Below are positions 8,710 through 17,200 of a stretch of DNA of 64,000 nt, in pieces. Source of the stretch: Yaniella flava. Lineage in GTDB: Bacteria; Actinomycetota; Actinomycetes; Actinomycetales; Micrococcaceae. The stretch covers positions 62,001-126,000 of the forward strand of contig NZ_BAAAMN010000003.1 in assembly GCF_039529295.1 (NCBI RefSeq), given 5' to 3'. The notes beneath the pieces were generated by a model. It did no database searches and was not told the origin of the DNA. It saw nothing but the letters and a program-made list of their open reading frames with translations. Position numbers and translations under genes: made by a program. Positions within the stretch are counted from its first letter, which is position 1. Each line of letters begins with the position of its first letter.

Positions 8710-9812
8710 TGCACCCTCGGTTCGCTCACGACTTGGGATTCCATGAACCGCTGGGCCTGCTCGTTGCGGAAGCGTCGGCGGCCGGTTGGCGCAGTGCAGA
8801 TGATGATGGTCGCCATGGTCACCAGGGTCAATGCCGCGATCCAGATGGCGGCATCGATCCAGAACTGACCTGGATACAATCTGATCAACGTATCCGTCGT
8901 ATAGAACGTCCAGGTCCCATCGGCAAAGAAAATCTGATGGAAGCCCGCGAAGAACGCTTCCCAGCCGAGCAACGCCACAACAGCGAGGATGATCAACGCG
9001 GCCGTGAACCAGATCGCGCCGGCAAACAGTGAACGCGCAATGGCTCCCTTGCGCATGCGCGACAGCAAGATCATCAGCACGATGCAGATCACGGCCATGA
9101 CGATCCCGGCGATCATGGTCACGGTCATCACCTGCTTCACGTCGGCCATGTGCGCGACCTCCTCCTGGGTGAACAACGGATTCCCGTTGGCAAAGGTAAG
9201 ATCGCCAAGATAGCTGGGCGGCGCGAGATTGAACAGGTAGTCGAGTCCGTAGGACCCGTAACTGAGCCGCTGTTCCGTATCCATCCCGTATTGATCCGCG
9301 GGGAAACCGGGACGGTTATATTCGAACCACAACAATAATGGTGATGCGACCACCCGCAGGATGGCGATGAGTATGGTGATGGGTGCCAGAATCGCCAGGG
9401 CGACCTGCATGACGACCGCCACGGCTGGTGAACCTACCACGGCACGGTCCCGGGCTTTTGCACGAGCCGACGCTTCGTCTTCAAACGAGTCCTCGAGTGG
9501 TTCGGTCAGCACGGCTGGCGGTCGTGCTGGTTGCGGCGTTGCAGCATGGGCGCCCGAGCTTGGAAACACTTGTGTTGGAAGTGGTTCAGGCGCTGTCGGC
9601 TCTGAAGCAGGCGGCTTTGAAGCTGGCGGTTCCGAAGTCTGCGGCGGGGATGGCGGGGCATCCTTATCGGTGAGCGGTCGTTTCAATGTCGAACCGGTAT
9701 GTAGCGTATCGCCGGCGGGATCGACTCGACGACGCGGTCGACGCGGTGTGGCGACGGGTTCGGGGGAATCTGTTGGTTCGCGTTCGTGGTCTTGAGGAGA
9801 ACGTTGCGACAT
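8700..9812 (-). CDS. DUF1461 (TIGR01906-like) integral membrane protein
   Basis: About 370 residues: a ~135-residue Pro/Ser/Thr-rich, charged and probably disordered cytoplasmic N-terminus, then four transmembrane helices. The region FHQIFFADGTWTF followed by LIRLYPGQFW is the diagnostic DUF1461/TIGR01906 motif. The family's role is unknown. The ATG at 9810-9812 was chosen because AAAGGTGG lies a few bases upstream; a longer in-frame start at 9854 lacks support. The low-complexity SEPPASKPPASEPTAPEP tract is unusual in length for the family. It lies on the same strand as the SpoIIM-like gene, 81 bp downstream of it. Confidence 0.8.
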   Translation of the reverse strand: MSQRSPQDHEREPTDSPEPVATPRRPRRRVDPAGDTLHTGSTLKRPLTDKDAPPSPPQTSEPPASKPPASEPTAPEPLPTQVFPSSGAHAATPQPARPPAVLTEPLEDSFEDEASARAKARDRAVVGSPAVAVVMQVALAILAPITILIAILRVVASPLLLWFEYNRPGFPADQYGMDTEQRLSYGSYGLDYLFNLAPPSYLGDLTFANGNPLFTQEEVAHMADVKQVMTVTMIAGIVMAVICIVLMILLSRMRKGAIARSLFAGAIWFTAALIILAVVALLGWEAFFAGFHQIFFADGTWTFYTTDTLIRLYPGQFWIDAAIWIAALTLVTMATIIICTAPTGRRRFRNEQAQRFMESQVVSEPRVHQP

Positions 9813-9893
9813 TGACCCACCTTTCAACATGTGTGCTGCCAGCCTACGACGCATTCACACATCTCAGAACTGGGCACACCGATGGGTTGTGAA

Positions 9894-10886
9894 CTAGCCT
9901 GTGATGGTTTGGCGTCCGCCATCATAGTCAGCAACGTCGGCATCCACATTGGCCTTCGCGGCGCGGGAACCAAACACCCAGGTATATACCCAGTACGCGG
10001 CGAGCACCAGCGCGCCGATGGCGATTTTCAATGCGGTGGGCAGTGGTGACGGGGTGACCAGGCCTTCAACCAGCCCGGAGATGAGCAGCACGCCGACCAG
10101 TCCGAGGCCCACCAGAATCAGTTGCCGTCCCCAGTAGGCCAGCGACTGCAGGCGCGTCGTACGTCCCGGAGCCACCCACGCCCAAAAGATCCGCAATCCG
10201 GCAGCCCCAGCGATGAAAATGGCGGTAAGTTCCATCAGTCCGTGCGGCAGAATGAACGCGAAAAACGTGTCGAGTTCGTCGTGTTTATGCATCAGTGCGG
10301 CAGAAGTACCCAATCCCTGCGCGTTGGCCCACAACACATAGGGCACAAAGAACCCGGTGATGCCGAATGCGACCTCTTGCAGGGCAATCCACGCGTTATT
10401 GACCCACACCAGGGTCGTAAAGGACGCGGCGGGGTTCTCCGAATAGTAATCCACAAAGTCTTCTTCGACGTATGCGATCTGGGCTTCTTCGGGCAATATC
10501 GCATCGAAAAATTGGGGGTTATTGGCGTACCACGTGCCATAGGCCAGTGCGATGGCCACGAACGCTGCGGCCAAGATGATCGTCAACCACCGAATTTGGT
10601 ACAGCGCATAGGGCAGTTTGACGGCGAAAAACTCTTTGGCCCCTGCAACAGGCGATCCGGTGGCCGAGGTCAATCTGGCACGCGCCCGCGCGATAATCAG
10701 GGATAACCGATTGGCATACGGTCCGTCGGGAGCCTGCGCTTGAACGATCGAAAGGTGCGTGGAGGCGCGCCCGTAAAGCTCCACCAGTTCATCCACGTCG
10801 ACGGGACTCAGCCCGCGGTACCGTGCCAACTCGTCGAGCCGCTCCCAGTCAGGGCGGTGAGTATTTGCGTACGCTTCCAGATCCAC
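9894..10886 (-). CDS. SpoIIM/DUF95 family membrane protein
   Basis: About 330 residues. The cytoplasmic N-terminus DLEAYANTHRPDWERLDEL... is typical of actinobacterial 'stage II sporulation protein M' homologues, and about five transmembrane segments follow. This organism group does not sporulate, so the name reflects homology only. DUF95 proteins often occur beside RDD proteins, as here, where the RDD gene is divergent across ~110 bp. The GTG at 10884-10886 fits the family's N-terminus. TAGTGT ends 7 nt upstream, so translation is probably leaderless. Confidence 0.82.
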   Translation of the reverse strand: MDLEAYANTHRPDWERLDELARYRGLSPVDVDELVELYGRASTHLSIVQAQAPDGPYANRLSLIIARARARLTSATGSPVAGAKEFFAVKLPYALYQIRWLTIILAAAFVAIALAYGTWYANNPQFFDAILPEEAQIAYVEEDFVDYYSENPAASFTTLVWVNNAWIALQEVAFGITGFFVPYVLWANAQGLGTSAALMHKHDELDTFFAFILPHGLMELTAIFIAGAAGLRIFWAWVAPGRTTRLQSLAYWGRQLILVGLGLVGVLLISGLVEGLVTPSPLPTALKIAIGALVLAAYWVYTWVFGSRAAKANVDADVADYDGGRQTITG

Positions 10887-10893
10887 GAAGCTA

Positions 10894-10899
10894 ACACTA
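10894..10899 (-). promoter_or_regulatory. -10 element of leaderless spoIIM-like gene
   Basis: TAGTGT on the minus strand, 7 nt before the GTG start of the SpoIIM-like gene, with no ribosome site between. A TTGACA (10927-10932) in the same intergenic region faces the RDD gene. Confidence 0.4.
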
Positions 10900-10999
10900 C
10901 TAGGATGAAGTGTCTCAACGATATTATTGACACACCACAGGCGTCTACACTGGAATCGCACAACCATGCGGGCGTCGGTTGACGATGAAAGGTCAGGGC

Positions 11000-11794
11000 A
11001 TGCAGGAACACACGATCACCGGTGAAGCCGTCGTCCTGAACATCCGAGCCGCAAACTTCATGCCGCGACTCGGTGCTGCCCTGATGGATGCCTTCATCTA
11101 TTTACTCGTGTGGGGCTTCGCGATGATCGGGTTGGCTCAGTTCACCCAGTTTTTCTCCGTGGATGTCGCCGCCGCCCAAGCCCTGTCGATACTGGCGATC
11201 GTCACGCTGATGTTCGCAATACCGTTTATGGTCGAGGGGCTGTCCAAGGGACGATCCGTCGGCAAGCTCGCTTTTGGGCTACGAGTTGTTCGCGACGATG
11301 CCGGAACCATTCGGTGGCGTCACGCATTTACGCGATGCCTTACCGGTGTCTTCGAATTGTGGATGATGTTCGGCTCGGTGGCCATCATCAGTTCCCTATT
11401 CAATAAGCAATCGAAGCGTCTCGGCGACATGATGGCCGGGACCTATGTGATCGTCGCCCGTGCACCACACCTGCCGCCAACCATGCCCGATGTGCCACCC
11501 AACATGCAGGCCTGGGCGCAAGTCGCTGACGTCGGGCGGATACCTCCCGGGTTAGCCACACGAGTGAATACACTGATCCGCAATTCCGCGACCATGGATC
11601 CAAACGCCCTGGCCAACGTGTCGGGGCAGGTCTATAACCAACTTCTTGAATACGTCACTCCCGGTCCCCCGCCAGGAGTCGATCCGATGACATTTATGGT
11701 CGGGGTGATGGCCGAGCGCAGGAACCGCGACTACAACGTCTTGGCGCGACGCCGTGAACGTCGGCAACGTGATGCCAAGCATCTCGTGCGGTAA
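11000..11794 (+). CDS. RDD family membrane protein
   Basis: About 264 residues. The RDD domain starts with MPRLGAALMDAFIYLLVW: the Arg and the Asp pair with GRSVGKLAFGLRVVRDDAG and the later TRCL segment define the family. Three membrane helices are followed by a ~110-residue soluble C-terminus ending in a basic tail. RDD proteins are small transporters or channels in some bacteria, but function here is unknown. The ATG at 11000 has AAAGG (10988-10992) 7 nt upstream; earlier in-frame TTG and ATG codons lack one. It is divergent from the SpoIIM-like gene. Confidence 0.8.
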   Translation: MQEHTITGEAVVLNIRAANFMPRLGAALMDAFIYLLVWGFAMIGLAQFTQFFSVDVAAAQALSILAIVTLMFAIPFMVEGLSKGRSVGKLAFGLRVVRDDAGTIRWRHAFTRCLTGVFELWMMFGSVAIISSLFNKQSKRLGDMMAGTYVIVARAPHLPPTMPDVPPNMQAWAQVADVGRIPPGLATRVNTLIRNSATMDPNALANVSGQVYNQLLEYVTPGPPPGVDPMTFMVGVMAERRNRDYNVLARRRERRQRDAKHLVR

Positions 11795-11814
11795 CGCTCG
11801 TCTTCTGCAGAGAA

Positions 11815-11852
11815 CCCTGTTCCGGAAAATTTCTGGGACAGGGCTTTTTCTT
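11815..11852 (+). terminator. Intrinsic terminator of the RDD gene
   Basis: CCCTGTTCC (11815-11823) pairs with GGGACAGGG (11835-11843, one wobble) and is followed by CTTTTTCTT. Confidence 0.8.
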
Positions 11853-12208
11853 GTCTGGCCACTCCAGGGTTCTACCAATTCGGGGCCCGGTGACGCAGCT
11901 ATCGATTGTTTCTCGGCATCTGTTCGCGTAGATACGTGAGCATTTTCCAGGTTTTGGGTGTTCTGCACCCGTGTCGCGTGGGGTGTGGAAAAGTCTGAAC
12001 ACGCAATGCGGTTATCCACAAAACACACGACACACCAAGCACAAATAATCACCACATGATACACAACATTATGTAATGTTAAACTCTCTTAAATAGTCCA
12101 ACAAACAAAGCCAAACTATTGCCAAGTAATAGGGCCGACAGGTAGAATAGAAGCCAACATCATCGACTATTGAACACCCATCGTTTGCTCGGTTGAGAGG
12201 AGGTTGTT
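11853..12208 (+). promoter_or_regulatory. AT-rich upstream region and promoter of the DUF222-HNH gene
   Basis: This gap is visibly richer in A+T than its surroundings, especially about 11990-12180. TTGCCA (12119-12124) and TAGAAT (12143-12148), spaced 18 bp, form a good housekeeping-type promoter. AGGAGG lies just before the GTG at 12209. No gene was found here. The base bias may mark transferred DNA. Confidence 0.5.
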
Positions 12209-14422
12209 GTGGACCACACCCCGATCCTGCCCAACATCGGTACCCCGTGTCCCACCGACCTCCTCAACCCCGACAAACTCGATGGTGCCTCCCTGGGTGA
12301 AGCCCTGCACGCAGCAGCGTTTATCTTGCAATACGCGGGCAAGAAAATGGCCCACCCCAGCACCTTCACCGAGCTCCCCACGTTCCCCCAGGGCGCCGGC
12401 TCTGACTGGTCGGGTTACCAGCCCCAAACCGGTGATGACACCAGCCACGACGATACAGACAGCGCTGGAGATTCGAAGACACCAGCCACCGTGGTGCCAC
12501 CAGAACGCTATTACGACTCGCTACCAGCGATTGGGGACATGCTGTCACAAGTCACGCAGTCTACGGATGTGATGATGGCCAACTACACCCGCTACTTCCA
12601 AGCTGTCGAACACGACCAAGTCACCTACTTCGGTGCCCCGTTTGCCACCAGCGGCTTCACCGATGCCAAACAGTATCTGCGCGACACCATGAAACTCTCC
12701 GCGGCCACCGCGGCCAAGCATGTCGACCGGGCAGCGTATGTGACCCTGGCCCCGGGCAAGAACCTCGAAGAAGCCGCCAACCTGCCCGTCTTCGCGCGCA
12801 TGGCCGCCGCATTCATCAACGGACGAATCCCAGCAGAAAATATCGACCGATTCATTGCCATGGACCAAGACTTAGTCGACTACGCCGCCAAAACCGGCCA
12901 AACCACCGACTACAAAAACGCCGTCCTCCAAGCCTTCGAACCCACCCTGGTCGAAACCGCTGAAACCTCCACCCCCGATGAAGTCTCCCGGGCCAGAAAA
13001 CGGTGGGTGGATCGTATTGCGCATGCTATGAACGCCGATGGGCCCTCACCCTCCCAAACGCTACGCAAACAGCCCGATAATGCGATCAAAACCCGGGATC
13101 ACGCCGATGGCAGCGGCCACATCAGCATGCACGCCACCCCAGACCTGTATGCGCAATTCAAAAACTTCAAACTCCACATGCTCAACCACCACGGCACCCC
13201 ACCAGACATCCCCGACGGAATCGCCGCACTGTTCCCCACCCAAAACACAAGCGATAATGACGCAGAGGACGCAGCAGATAACACCGTAGAGCCAGCCGTG
13301 GCGACCAATACACCAGATGCTGCGCTGGCTTCCCAGTCAACCATTGGCGACACCGCCGCGGACAACCAGCGAACCGCGGTCGATGGCAATTGTGGAATCG
13401 CAACACTCGAACCCATCACCGACAGTGATACTGCAGGTGCACACACTGATCCTGAGTCATTCGGAAAGACTGGCACCGATCCGCAGGAATCGCTTCCAAC
13501 ACGTCTAGAAGATACGGCTCCGTTGGGGCTCACCCCTGACAGTGAGCCACCGTTACCCAACCCGGATGCCATTGTCGCCGAAGACGAGCACGGTAACCCG
13601 ATCACCGCCCAGCGGGTCAATGCCATTGATCAGATGAGTCAAGGCCAGAAACTCGGGGCCATGCTCATCGGCATGTTCAACACCCTGCTAACCATGGACC
13701 CCACCGAGGCGGGCATCAAAAAATCCCACGGCTCCAGCGCACAACTAGTCTTGGTCCAAGATATCCAGACAGCTCACCACACCCTGGGCCTACCAGAACT
13801 ACCAGCAGCAGCACAGCGGCCACCCGGAGTCGACGGCATCCTACCGCCCGTGATCACCGCACCCAACCCCAACAATTCGAAGGCACCAGACTGCCACAAA
13901 TCCTCAGCCGATCATGATGATTTCGAACCACCACCGCCCGATCCGGATGACGAATTCGCATCACCACATGATGGGTACGTGAACCCAGTGGCCTGGACCC
14001 CATATCAGTCAGAGGTCATCAACCACGGACCAATGCACCCCAAAGACGCTGAAATCCTGGCCTGCAACGCCGAACTCGTAGGCCAAATCTGGGACGGACC
14101 AGATACCGTGCTGCACCAGAAGCGCACCCAGCGGCTCTTCACCCCCACACAACGCCGCACCATTTTAGCCCGAGATCGAGGATGCCAGGCGCCTGGGTGT
14201 ACTGTGCCCGGCATCTACTCCGAAATTCACCACATCAAAGCATGGGAACACGGCGGCACCACCGACGAACCCAACGCCACCACACTATGCGCTCGTCACC
14301 ACGGGGCAATACACATCGGCAAATGGCGCATCGTCAAACACCACGGCATGACATTCTTCCAACCCGCACCCTGGCTCGACCCCTACCAACCCCTACTCCG
14401 AAACGTCTACTGGAACACCTAG
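12209..14422 (+). CDS. DUF222 and HNH endonuclease domain protein (13E12 type)
   Basis: A 737-residue protein. The N-terminal half matches the actinobacterial DUF222 module (13E12 repeat family), including the helical stretch DRAAYVTLAPGKNLEEAA. It is interrupted by a long acidic, low-complexity linker (~residues 350-460). The C-terminus is a zinc-type HNH domain (649-713): C659/C664, H674-H675, N689, C694 and H697-H698. The nuclease residues look intact. These proteins are multicopy in many actinomycetes and their role is unknown; a mobile or defence link is only inferred. The GTG start has AGGAGG upstream. Confidence 0.85.
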   Translation: MDHTPILPNIGTPCPTDLLNPDKLDGASLGEALHAAAFILQYAGKKMAHPSTFTELPTFPQGAGSDWSGYQPQTGDDTSHDDTDSAGDSKTPATVVPPERYYDSLPAIGDMLSQVTQSTDVMMANYTRYFQAVEHDQVTYFGAPFATSGFTDAKQYLRDTMKLSAATAAKHVDRAAYVTLAPGKNLEEAANLPVFARMAAAFINGRIPAENIDRFIAMDQDLVDYAAKTGQTTDYKNAVLQAFEPTLVETAETSTPDEVSRARKRWVDRIAHAMNADGPSPSQTLRKQPDNAIKTRDHADGSGHISMHATPDLYAQFKNFKLHMLNHHGTPPDIPDGIAALFPTQNTSDNDAEDAADNTVEPAVATNTPDAALASQSTIGDTAADNQRTAVDGNCGIATLEPITDSDTAGAHTDPESFGKTGTDPQESLPTRLEDTAPLGLTPDSEPPLPNPDAIVAEDEHGNPITAQRVNAIDQMSQGQKLGAMLIGMFNTLLTMDPTEAGIKKSHGSSAQLVLVQDIQTAHHTLGLPELPAAAQRPPGVDGILPPVITAPNPNNSKAPDCHKSSADHDDFEPPPPDPDDEFASPHDGYVNPVAWTPYQSEVINHGPMHPKDAEILACNAELVGQIWDGPDTVLHQKRTQRLFTPTQRRTILARDRGCQAPGCTVPGIYSEIHHIKAWEHGGTTDEPNATTLCARHHGAIHIGKWRIVKHHGMTFFQPAPWLDPYQPLLRNVYWNT

Positions 14423-14725
14423 AAAGCGACCCCGTCGTGAGCTCAAGCCGACTTCCACAAGTACTCACTGAATTCTCGACGTCATCAGCCGTCTCCCCTA
14501 GTCAAACCGCTCCGAAGAACACACCCAGGGCACTAATCTGGGGCACTAACCTCCTCGAAAACTTGGCCCGGTCCCAACCGTCACACGTTCACCCAACCGC
14601 CGTCGCGGCCAGAATCGAATCAGCCGCAATCGAGCATTAACTCAGCTACTGCAAAGCAGATCCGCAGGCGAATGGCAGACGCAACCTTCTCTACAGTGGT
14701 TATCCAAACCACTGCAGTTAACAGA
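14423..14725. other. Intergenic region, no gene seen
   Basis: About 300 bases between the HNH gene and the ahcY terminator. Short open frames here continue or overlap the HNH gene out of frame and have no start signals or recognisable domains. Confidence 0.5.
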
Positions 14726-14771
14726 AAAACTGCCCCGGCATACTGCATGAAAGCAACACCGAGGCAGTTTT
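14726..14771. terminator. Bidirectional terminator downstream of ahcY
   Basis: AAAACTGCCCCGG (14726-14738) pairs with CCGAGGCAGTTTT (14759-14771) apart from one mismatch. The A/T ends give U-tracts in both directions. It lies just past the ahcY stop. Confidence 0.82.
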
Positions 14772-14781
14772 GAGCTGATTT

Positions 14782-16323
14782 TTAGTAGCGGTAATGATCC
14801 GGCTTATATGGACCCGCAATATCGACACCAAGGTACTCAGCCTGGGTCTTCGTTAACTCGGTTAGCTCGGCTCCTAGAGCACCTAAGTGCAGGCGAGCAA
14901 CCTGCTCATCCAATAATTTCGGTAGCACGTGCACGCCAGTCTCATAGGTTTTACCGGTGATGGAACCGGTCCCACCTTCAGCATGGAACAACTCGATCTG
15001 GGCAATGACCTGGTTCGTGAACGAAGCCGACATCACAAACGATGGATGTCCGGTCGCGTTCCCCAGGTTCAGCAAGCGTCCCTCCGAAAGAACAATGATG
15101 GAACGCTCTTTATCAGTACCCTGATCAAACACCCACTCGTGAACCTGTGGTTTGATCTCAATCTTCTGCACGCCAGGTACCTGCCCCAGGCCAGCCATAT
15201 CGATCTCATTGTCAAAGTGCCCGACGTTGCCCACGATGGCTTTGTCCTTCATCGCCAGCATATCCTCGGCCATGATGATGTCACGGCCACCGGTGGTCGT
15301 CACGAAAATGTCACCGGTACCAACAACGTCCTCAAGACGCGCCACCTGATAGCCATCCATCGCAGCCTGCAACGCGATAATCGGGTCAATCTCGCAGACA
15401 ATCACGCGGGCGCCCTGACCTCTCAGCGCATCAGCAGCGCCCTTTCCAACGTCCCCGTAACCCGCAATCACAGCGGTCTTGCCACCGATCAACACGTCGG
15501 TAGCACGCATGATGCCGTCAGGCAGCGAGTGACGGATGCCATACTTGTTGTCGAACTTCGATTTGGTAACCGAATCGTTGACGTTGATCGCGGGGAAGCG
15601 CAGCTCGCCGGACTCAAACATCTGGTTCAAACGCAGCACACCAGTCGTAGTTTCTTCGGTGACGCCACGCAGGTTATTGGCAACACGGGTCCAACGCTGA
15701 TCATCGGCAGCCATCGAAGCCCGCAACGTTTCTAGGATGACCTTATATTCGTCAGGATCATCTTCGCTTGCAGCCGGAACCATGCCGACAGCTTCGAATT
15801 CAGCACCCTTATGTACCAACAGCGTGGCGTCCCCGCCATCATCGAGGATCATGTTCGGACCAAGCTCAGCGTCTTCTTCGGCACCTGGCCACAAGAAAAT
15901 CTGCTCGGCGGCCCACCAGTACTGTTCTAGGGTCTCGTTCTTCCATGCGAAGACTGGCACACCATTGGGCTGCTGTGGGGTGCCGTCACCAACAACGATC
16001 GCGGCTGCGGCCTCGTCCTGAGTGGAGAAAATATTGCACGACGCCCAACGAACCTCGGCCCCCAGAGCAACGAGGGTCTCAATGAGGACTGCGGTCTGGA
16101 CGGTCATATGCAACGAACCTGCAATGCGGGCACCCTTGAGCGGCTGCGATTCACCGTATTGTTCGCGCAGTGCCATCAGGCCTGGCATTTCGTGTTCGGC
16201 TAACCGGATCTGGTGGCGGCCGGCTTCATGGGCGGTGATGTCGCGAATCGCGAAATCGAAGGCGGCGCCTGGAACAGTCGTTGTATTCGAAAAGGCCGGG
16301 TCTACGGCAGGCGTAATAGTCAT
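14782..16323 (-). CDS. ahcY: S-adenosylhomocysteine hydrolase
   Basis: A 513-residue cytosolic enzyme that converts S-adenosylhomocysteine to adenosine and homocysteine, regenerating the methyl cycle. Signatures: SLHMTVQTAVLIETL, WASCNIFSTQDEAAAAI (first SAHase signature), INVNDSVTKSKFDNKYG with the catalytic Asp/Lys/Asn region, the NAD-binding VAGYGDVGKGAA and the C-terminal KPDHYRY. Length is normal for actinobacterial enzymes, which carry a ~40-residue insert. The ATG at 16321-16323 has only a weak ribosome site. No SAH riboswitch was seen in the 73-bp leader. Directly upstream is DUF3499; the manB and SIS genes often found between them are absent. Confidence 0.96.
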   Translation of the reverse strand: MTITPAVDPAFSNTTTVPGAAFDFAIRDITAHEAGRHQIRLAEHEMPGLMALREQYGESQPLKGARIAGSLHMTVQTAVLIETLVALGAEVRWASCNIFSTQDEAAAAIVVGDGTPQQPNGVPVFAWKNETLEQYWWAAEQIFLWPGAEEDAELGPNMILDDGGDATLLVHKGAEFEAVGMVPAASEDDPDEYKVILETLRASMAADDQRWTRVANNLRGVTEETTTGVLRLNQMFESGELRFPAINVNDSVTKSKFDNKYGIRHSLPDGIMRATDVLIGGKTAVIAGYGDVGKGAADALRGQGARVIVCEIDPIIALQAAMDGYQVARLEDVVGTGDIFVTTTGGRDIIMAEDMLAMKDKAIVGNVGHFDNEIDMAGLGQVPGVQKIEIKPQVHEWVFDQGTDKERSIIVLSEGRLLNLGNATGHPSFVMSASFTNQVIAQIELFHAEGGTGSITGKTYETGVHVLPKLLDEQVARLHLGALGAELTELTKTQAEYLGVDIAGPYKPDHYRY

Positions 16324-16396
16324 GGTGACAACACTACTTGCTGAAACCGTTTCGGGCAGTCAGCATGCAACGCGAAGTCACATAGTCGCCGGGATA

Positions 16397-16780
16397 TTAT
16401 TCGGGACGCAACAGGCGCAAATTGTTCGGCTGTTCGGCCATGAGTTCCGGACGGGTTGGTGCCACGGAGCGATCAACCTGCTGGATGGTTCCCGAGCTCG
16501 CGTCGGCGGGTTCATCCTCGTCCTCGGGGGCGTTCACAGCGTTGGCGACAGCGAGGAGATCATCGGTGTCCTCGTCAAGCTCGGCTGTCAGGCGCAAGAA
16601 TTCCCAGCCCACCGGAGCGGTAAATTGTTGGGCGTGCTTGGCGCATAAATCATGGGCGTGGGGTTCGGCACGTTGCGACATTGGTCCGAGCACGACGGTC
16701 GATTCCGCGTAGTTAAACGTCAGCGTTGCTGCGGCTGGATTGGAGCAAGCGGTCTTGGTGCATATTCGTTGAGTTCCCAC
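16397..16780 (-). CDS. DUF3499 family protein
   Basis: 127 residues. The N-terminal CTKTACSNPAAATLTFNY with two Cys, then STVVLGP and AEPHAHDLCAKHAQQF, match the actinobacterial DUF3499 family. The CxxxxC ... HxxDLCxxH arrangement suggests a small zinc-binding fold. The C-terminus is acidic and degenerate. It is conserved next to the zincin-like gene and whiB2 in many Actinomycetota (for example Rv3258c) but its function is unknown. GTG start, with TACACT 8 nt before it; probably leaderless. Confidence 0.85.
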   Translation of the reverse strand: MGTQRICTKTACSNPAAATLTFNYAESTVVLGPMSQRAEPHAHDLCAKHAQQFTAPVGWEFLRLTAELDEDTDDLLAVANAVNAPEDEDEPADASSGTIQQVDRSVAPTRPELMAEQPNNLRLLRPE

Positions 16781-16788
16781 AACAGGTC

Positions 16789-16794
16789 AGTGTA
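16789..16794 (-). promoter_or_regulatory. -10 element of the DUF3499 gene
   Basis: TACACT on the minus strand, 8 nt before the GTG. It lies in a 50-bp divergent promoter region shared with the zincin-like gene, so the two promoters must interleave. Confidence 0.4.
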
Positions 16795-16818
16795 CAGCAC
16801 GGGTGAAAGTGGGGTTGT

Positions 16819-16824
16819 TATGGT
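16819..16824 (+). promoter_or_regulatory. -10 element of the zincin-like gene
   Basis: TATGGT followed by 6 nt and the GTG at 16831. There is no purine-rich ribosome site at usual spacing, so translation is probably leaderless. Confidence 0.4.
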
Positions 16825-16830
16825 TGGGGT

Positions 16831-17187
16831 GTGGCTGGATTCTTTTCACGCGAACGGCACGGTCGGCGAACATATGCTGCGAACCGGTTTGATCACGCGT
16901 TGGGTATCGCGCATCGCTGGTTTCTTGACCAGGTCGGTGAGGTCGCGTCCATTCAATATGTGACGGCACCTGCGGATATGGATTGGTGGCAGCAGGATAC
17001 GACTCCTCCGTTGATCACCGGCGGTCTCACCGAATCCGGCGCCGTCACGTTGACCTTGCATCGCAAATTTATTGAGCTCAGAGTCATTGACGAATCGCTG
17101 TTGCCCGAGATGCTCTATGAGTTATTGATCGGTGAATGGGCGGCGCTGACTGGCCAGTCAATGGCTGAGATTGATCCGAACTTCTAG
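16831..17187 (+). CDS. Metallopeptidase-family (zincin-like, DUF1025) protein without the HExxH motif
   Basis: 118 residues. FDHALGIAHRWFLDQVGEVASIQYV, then VTLTLHRKFIELRV and LIGEWAALTGQSMAEIDP, align by eye with the small 'metallopeptidase family protein' found beside DUF3499 in actinobacteria. Where typical zincins carry HExxH the sequence reads YELLIGEWAA, so the zinc site is lost and proteolysis is unlikely. It is shorter at the N-terminus than common homologues. It converges on the DUF5719 gene. Function unknown. Confidence 0.65.
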   Translation: MAGFFSRERHGRRTYAANRFDHALGIAHRWFLDQVGEVASIQYVTAPADMDWWQQDTTPPLITGGLTESGAVTLTLHRKFIELRVIDESLLPEMLYELLIGEWAALTGQSMAEIDPNF

Positions 17188-17200
17188 TACCGACGCGCTC

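Noticed and set aside
14182..14640. Possible 152-residue plus-strand protein
   Set aside because: It overlaps the HNH domain in another frame and has an Arg/His/Pro-rich composition typical of out-of-frame reading.
16324..16396. SAH riboswitch in the ahcY leader
   Set aside because: The 73-bp leader does not show the conserved pseudoknot sequences as far as I can see.
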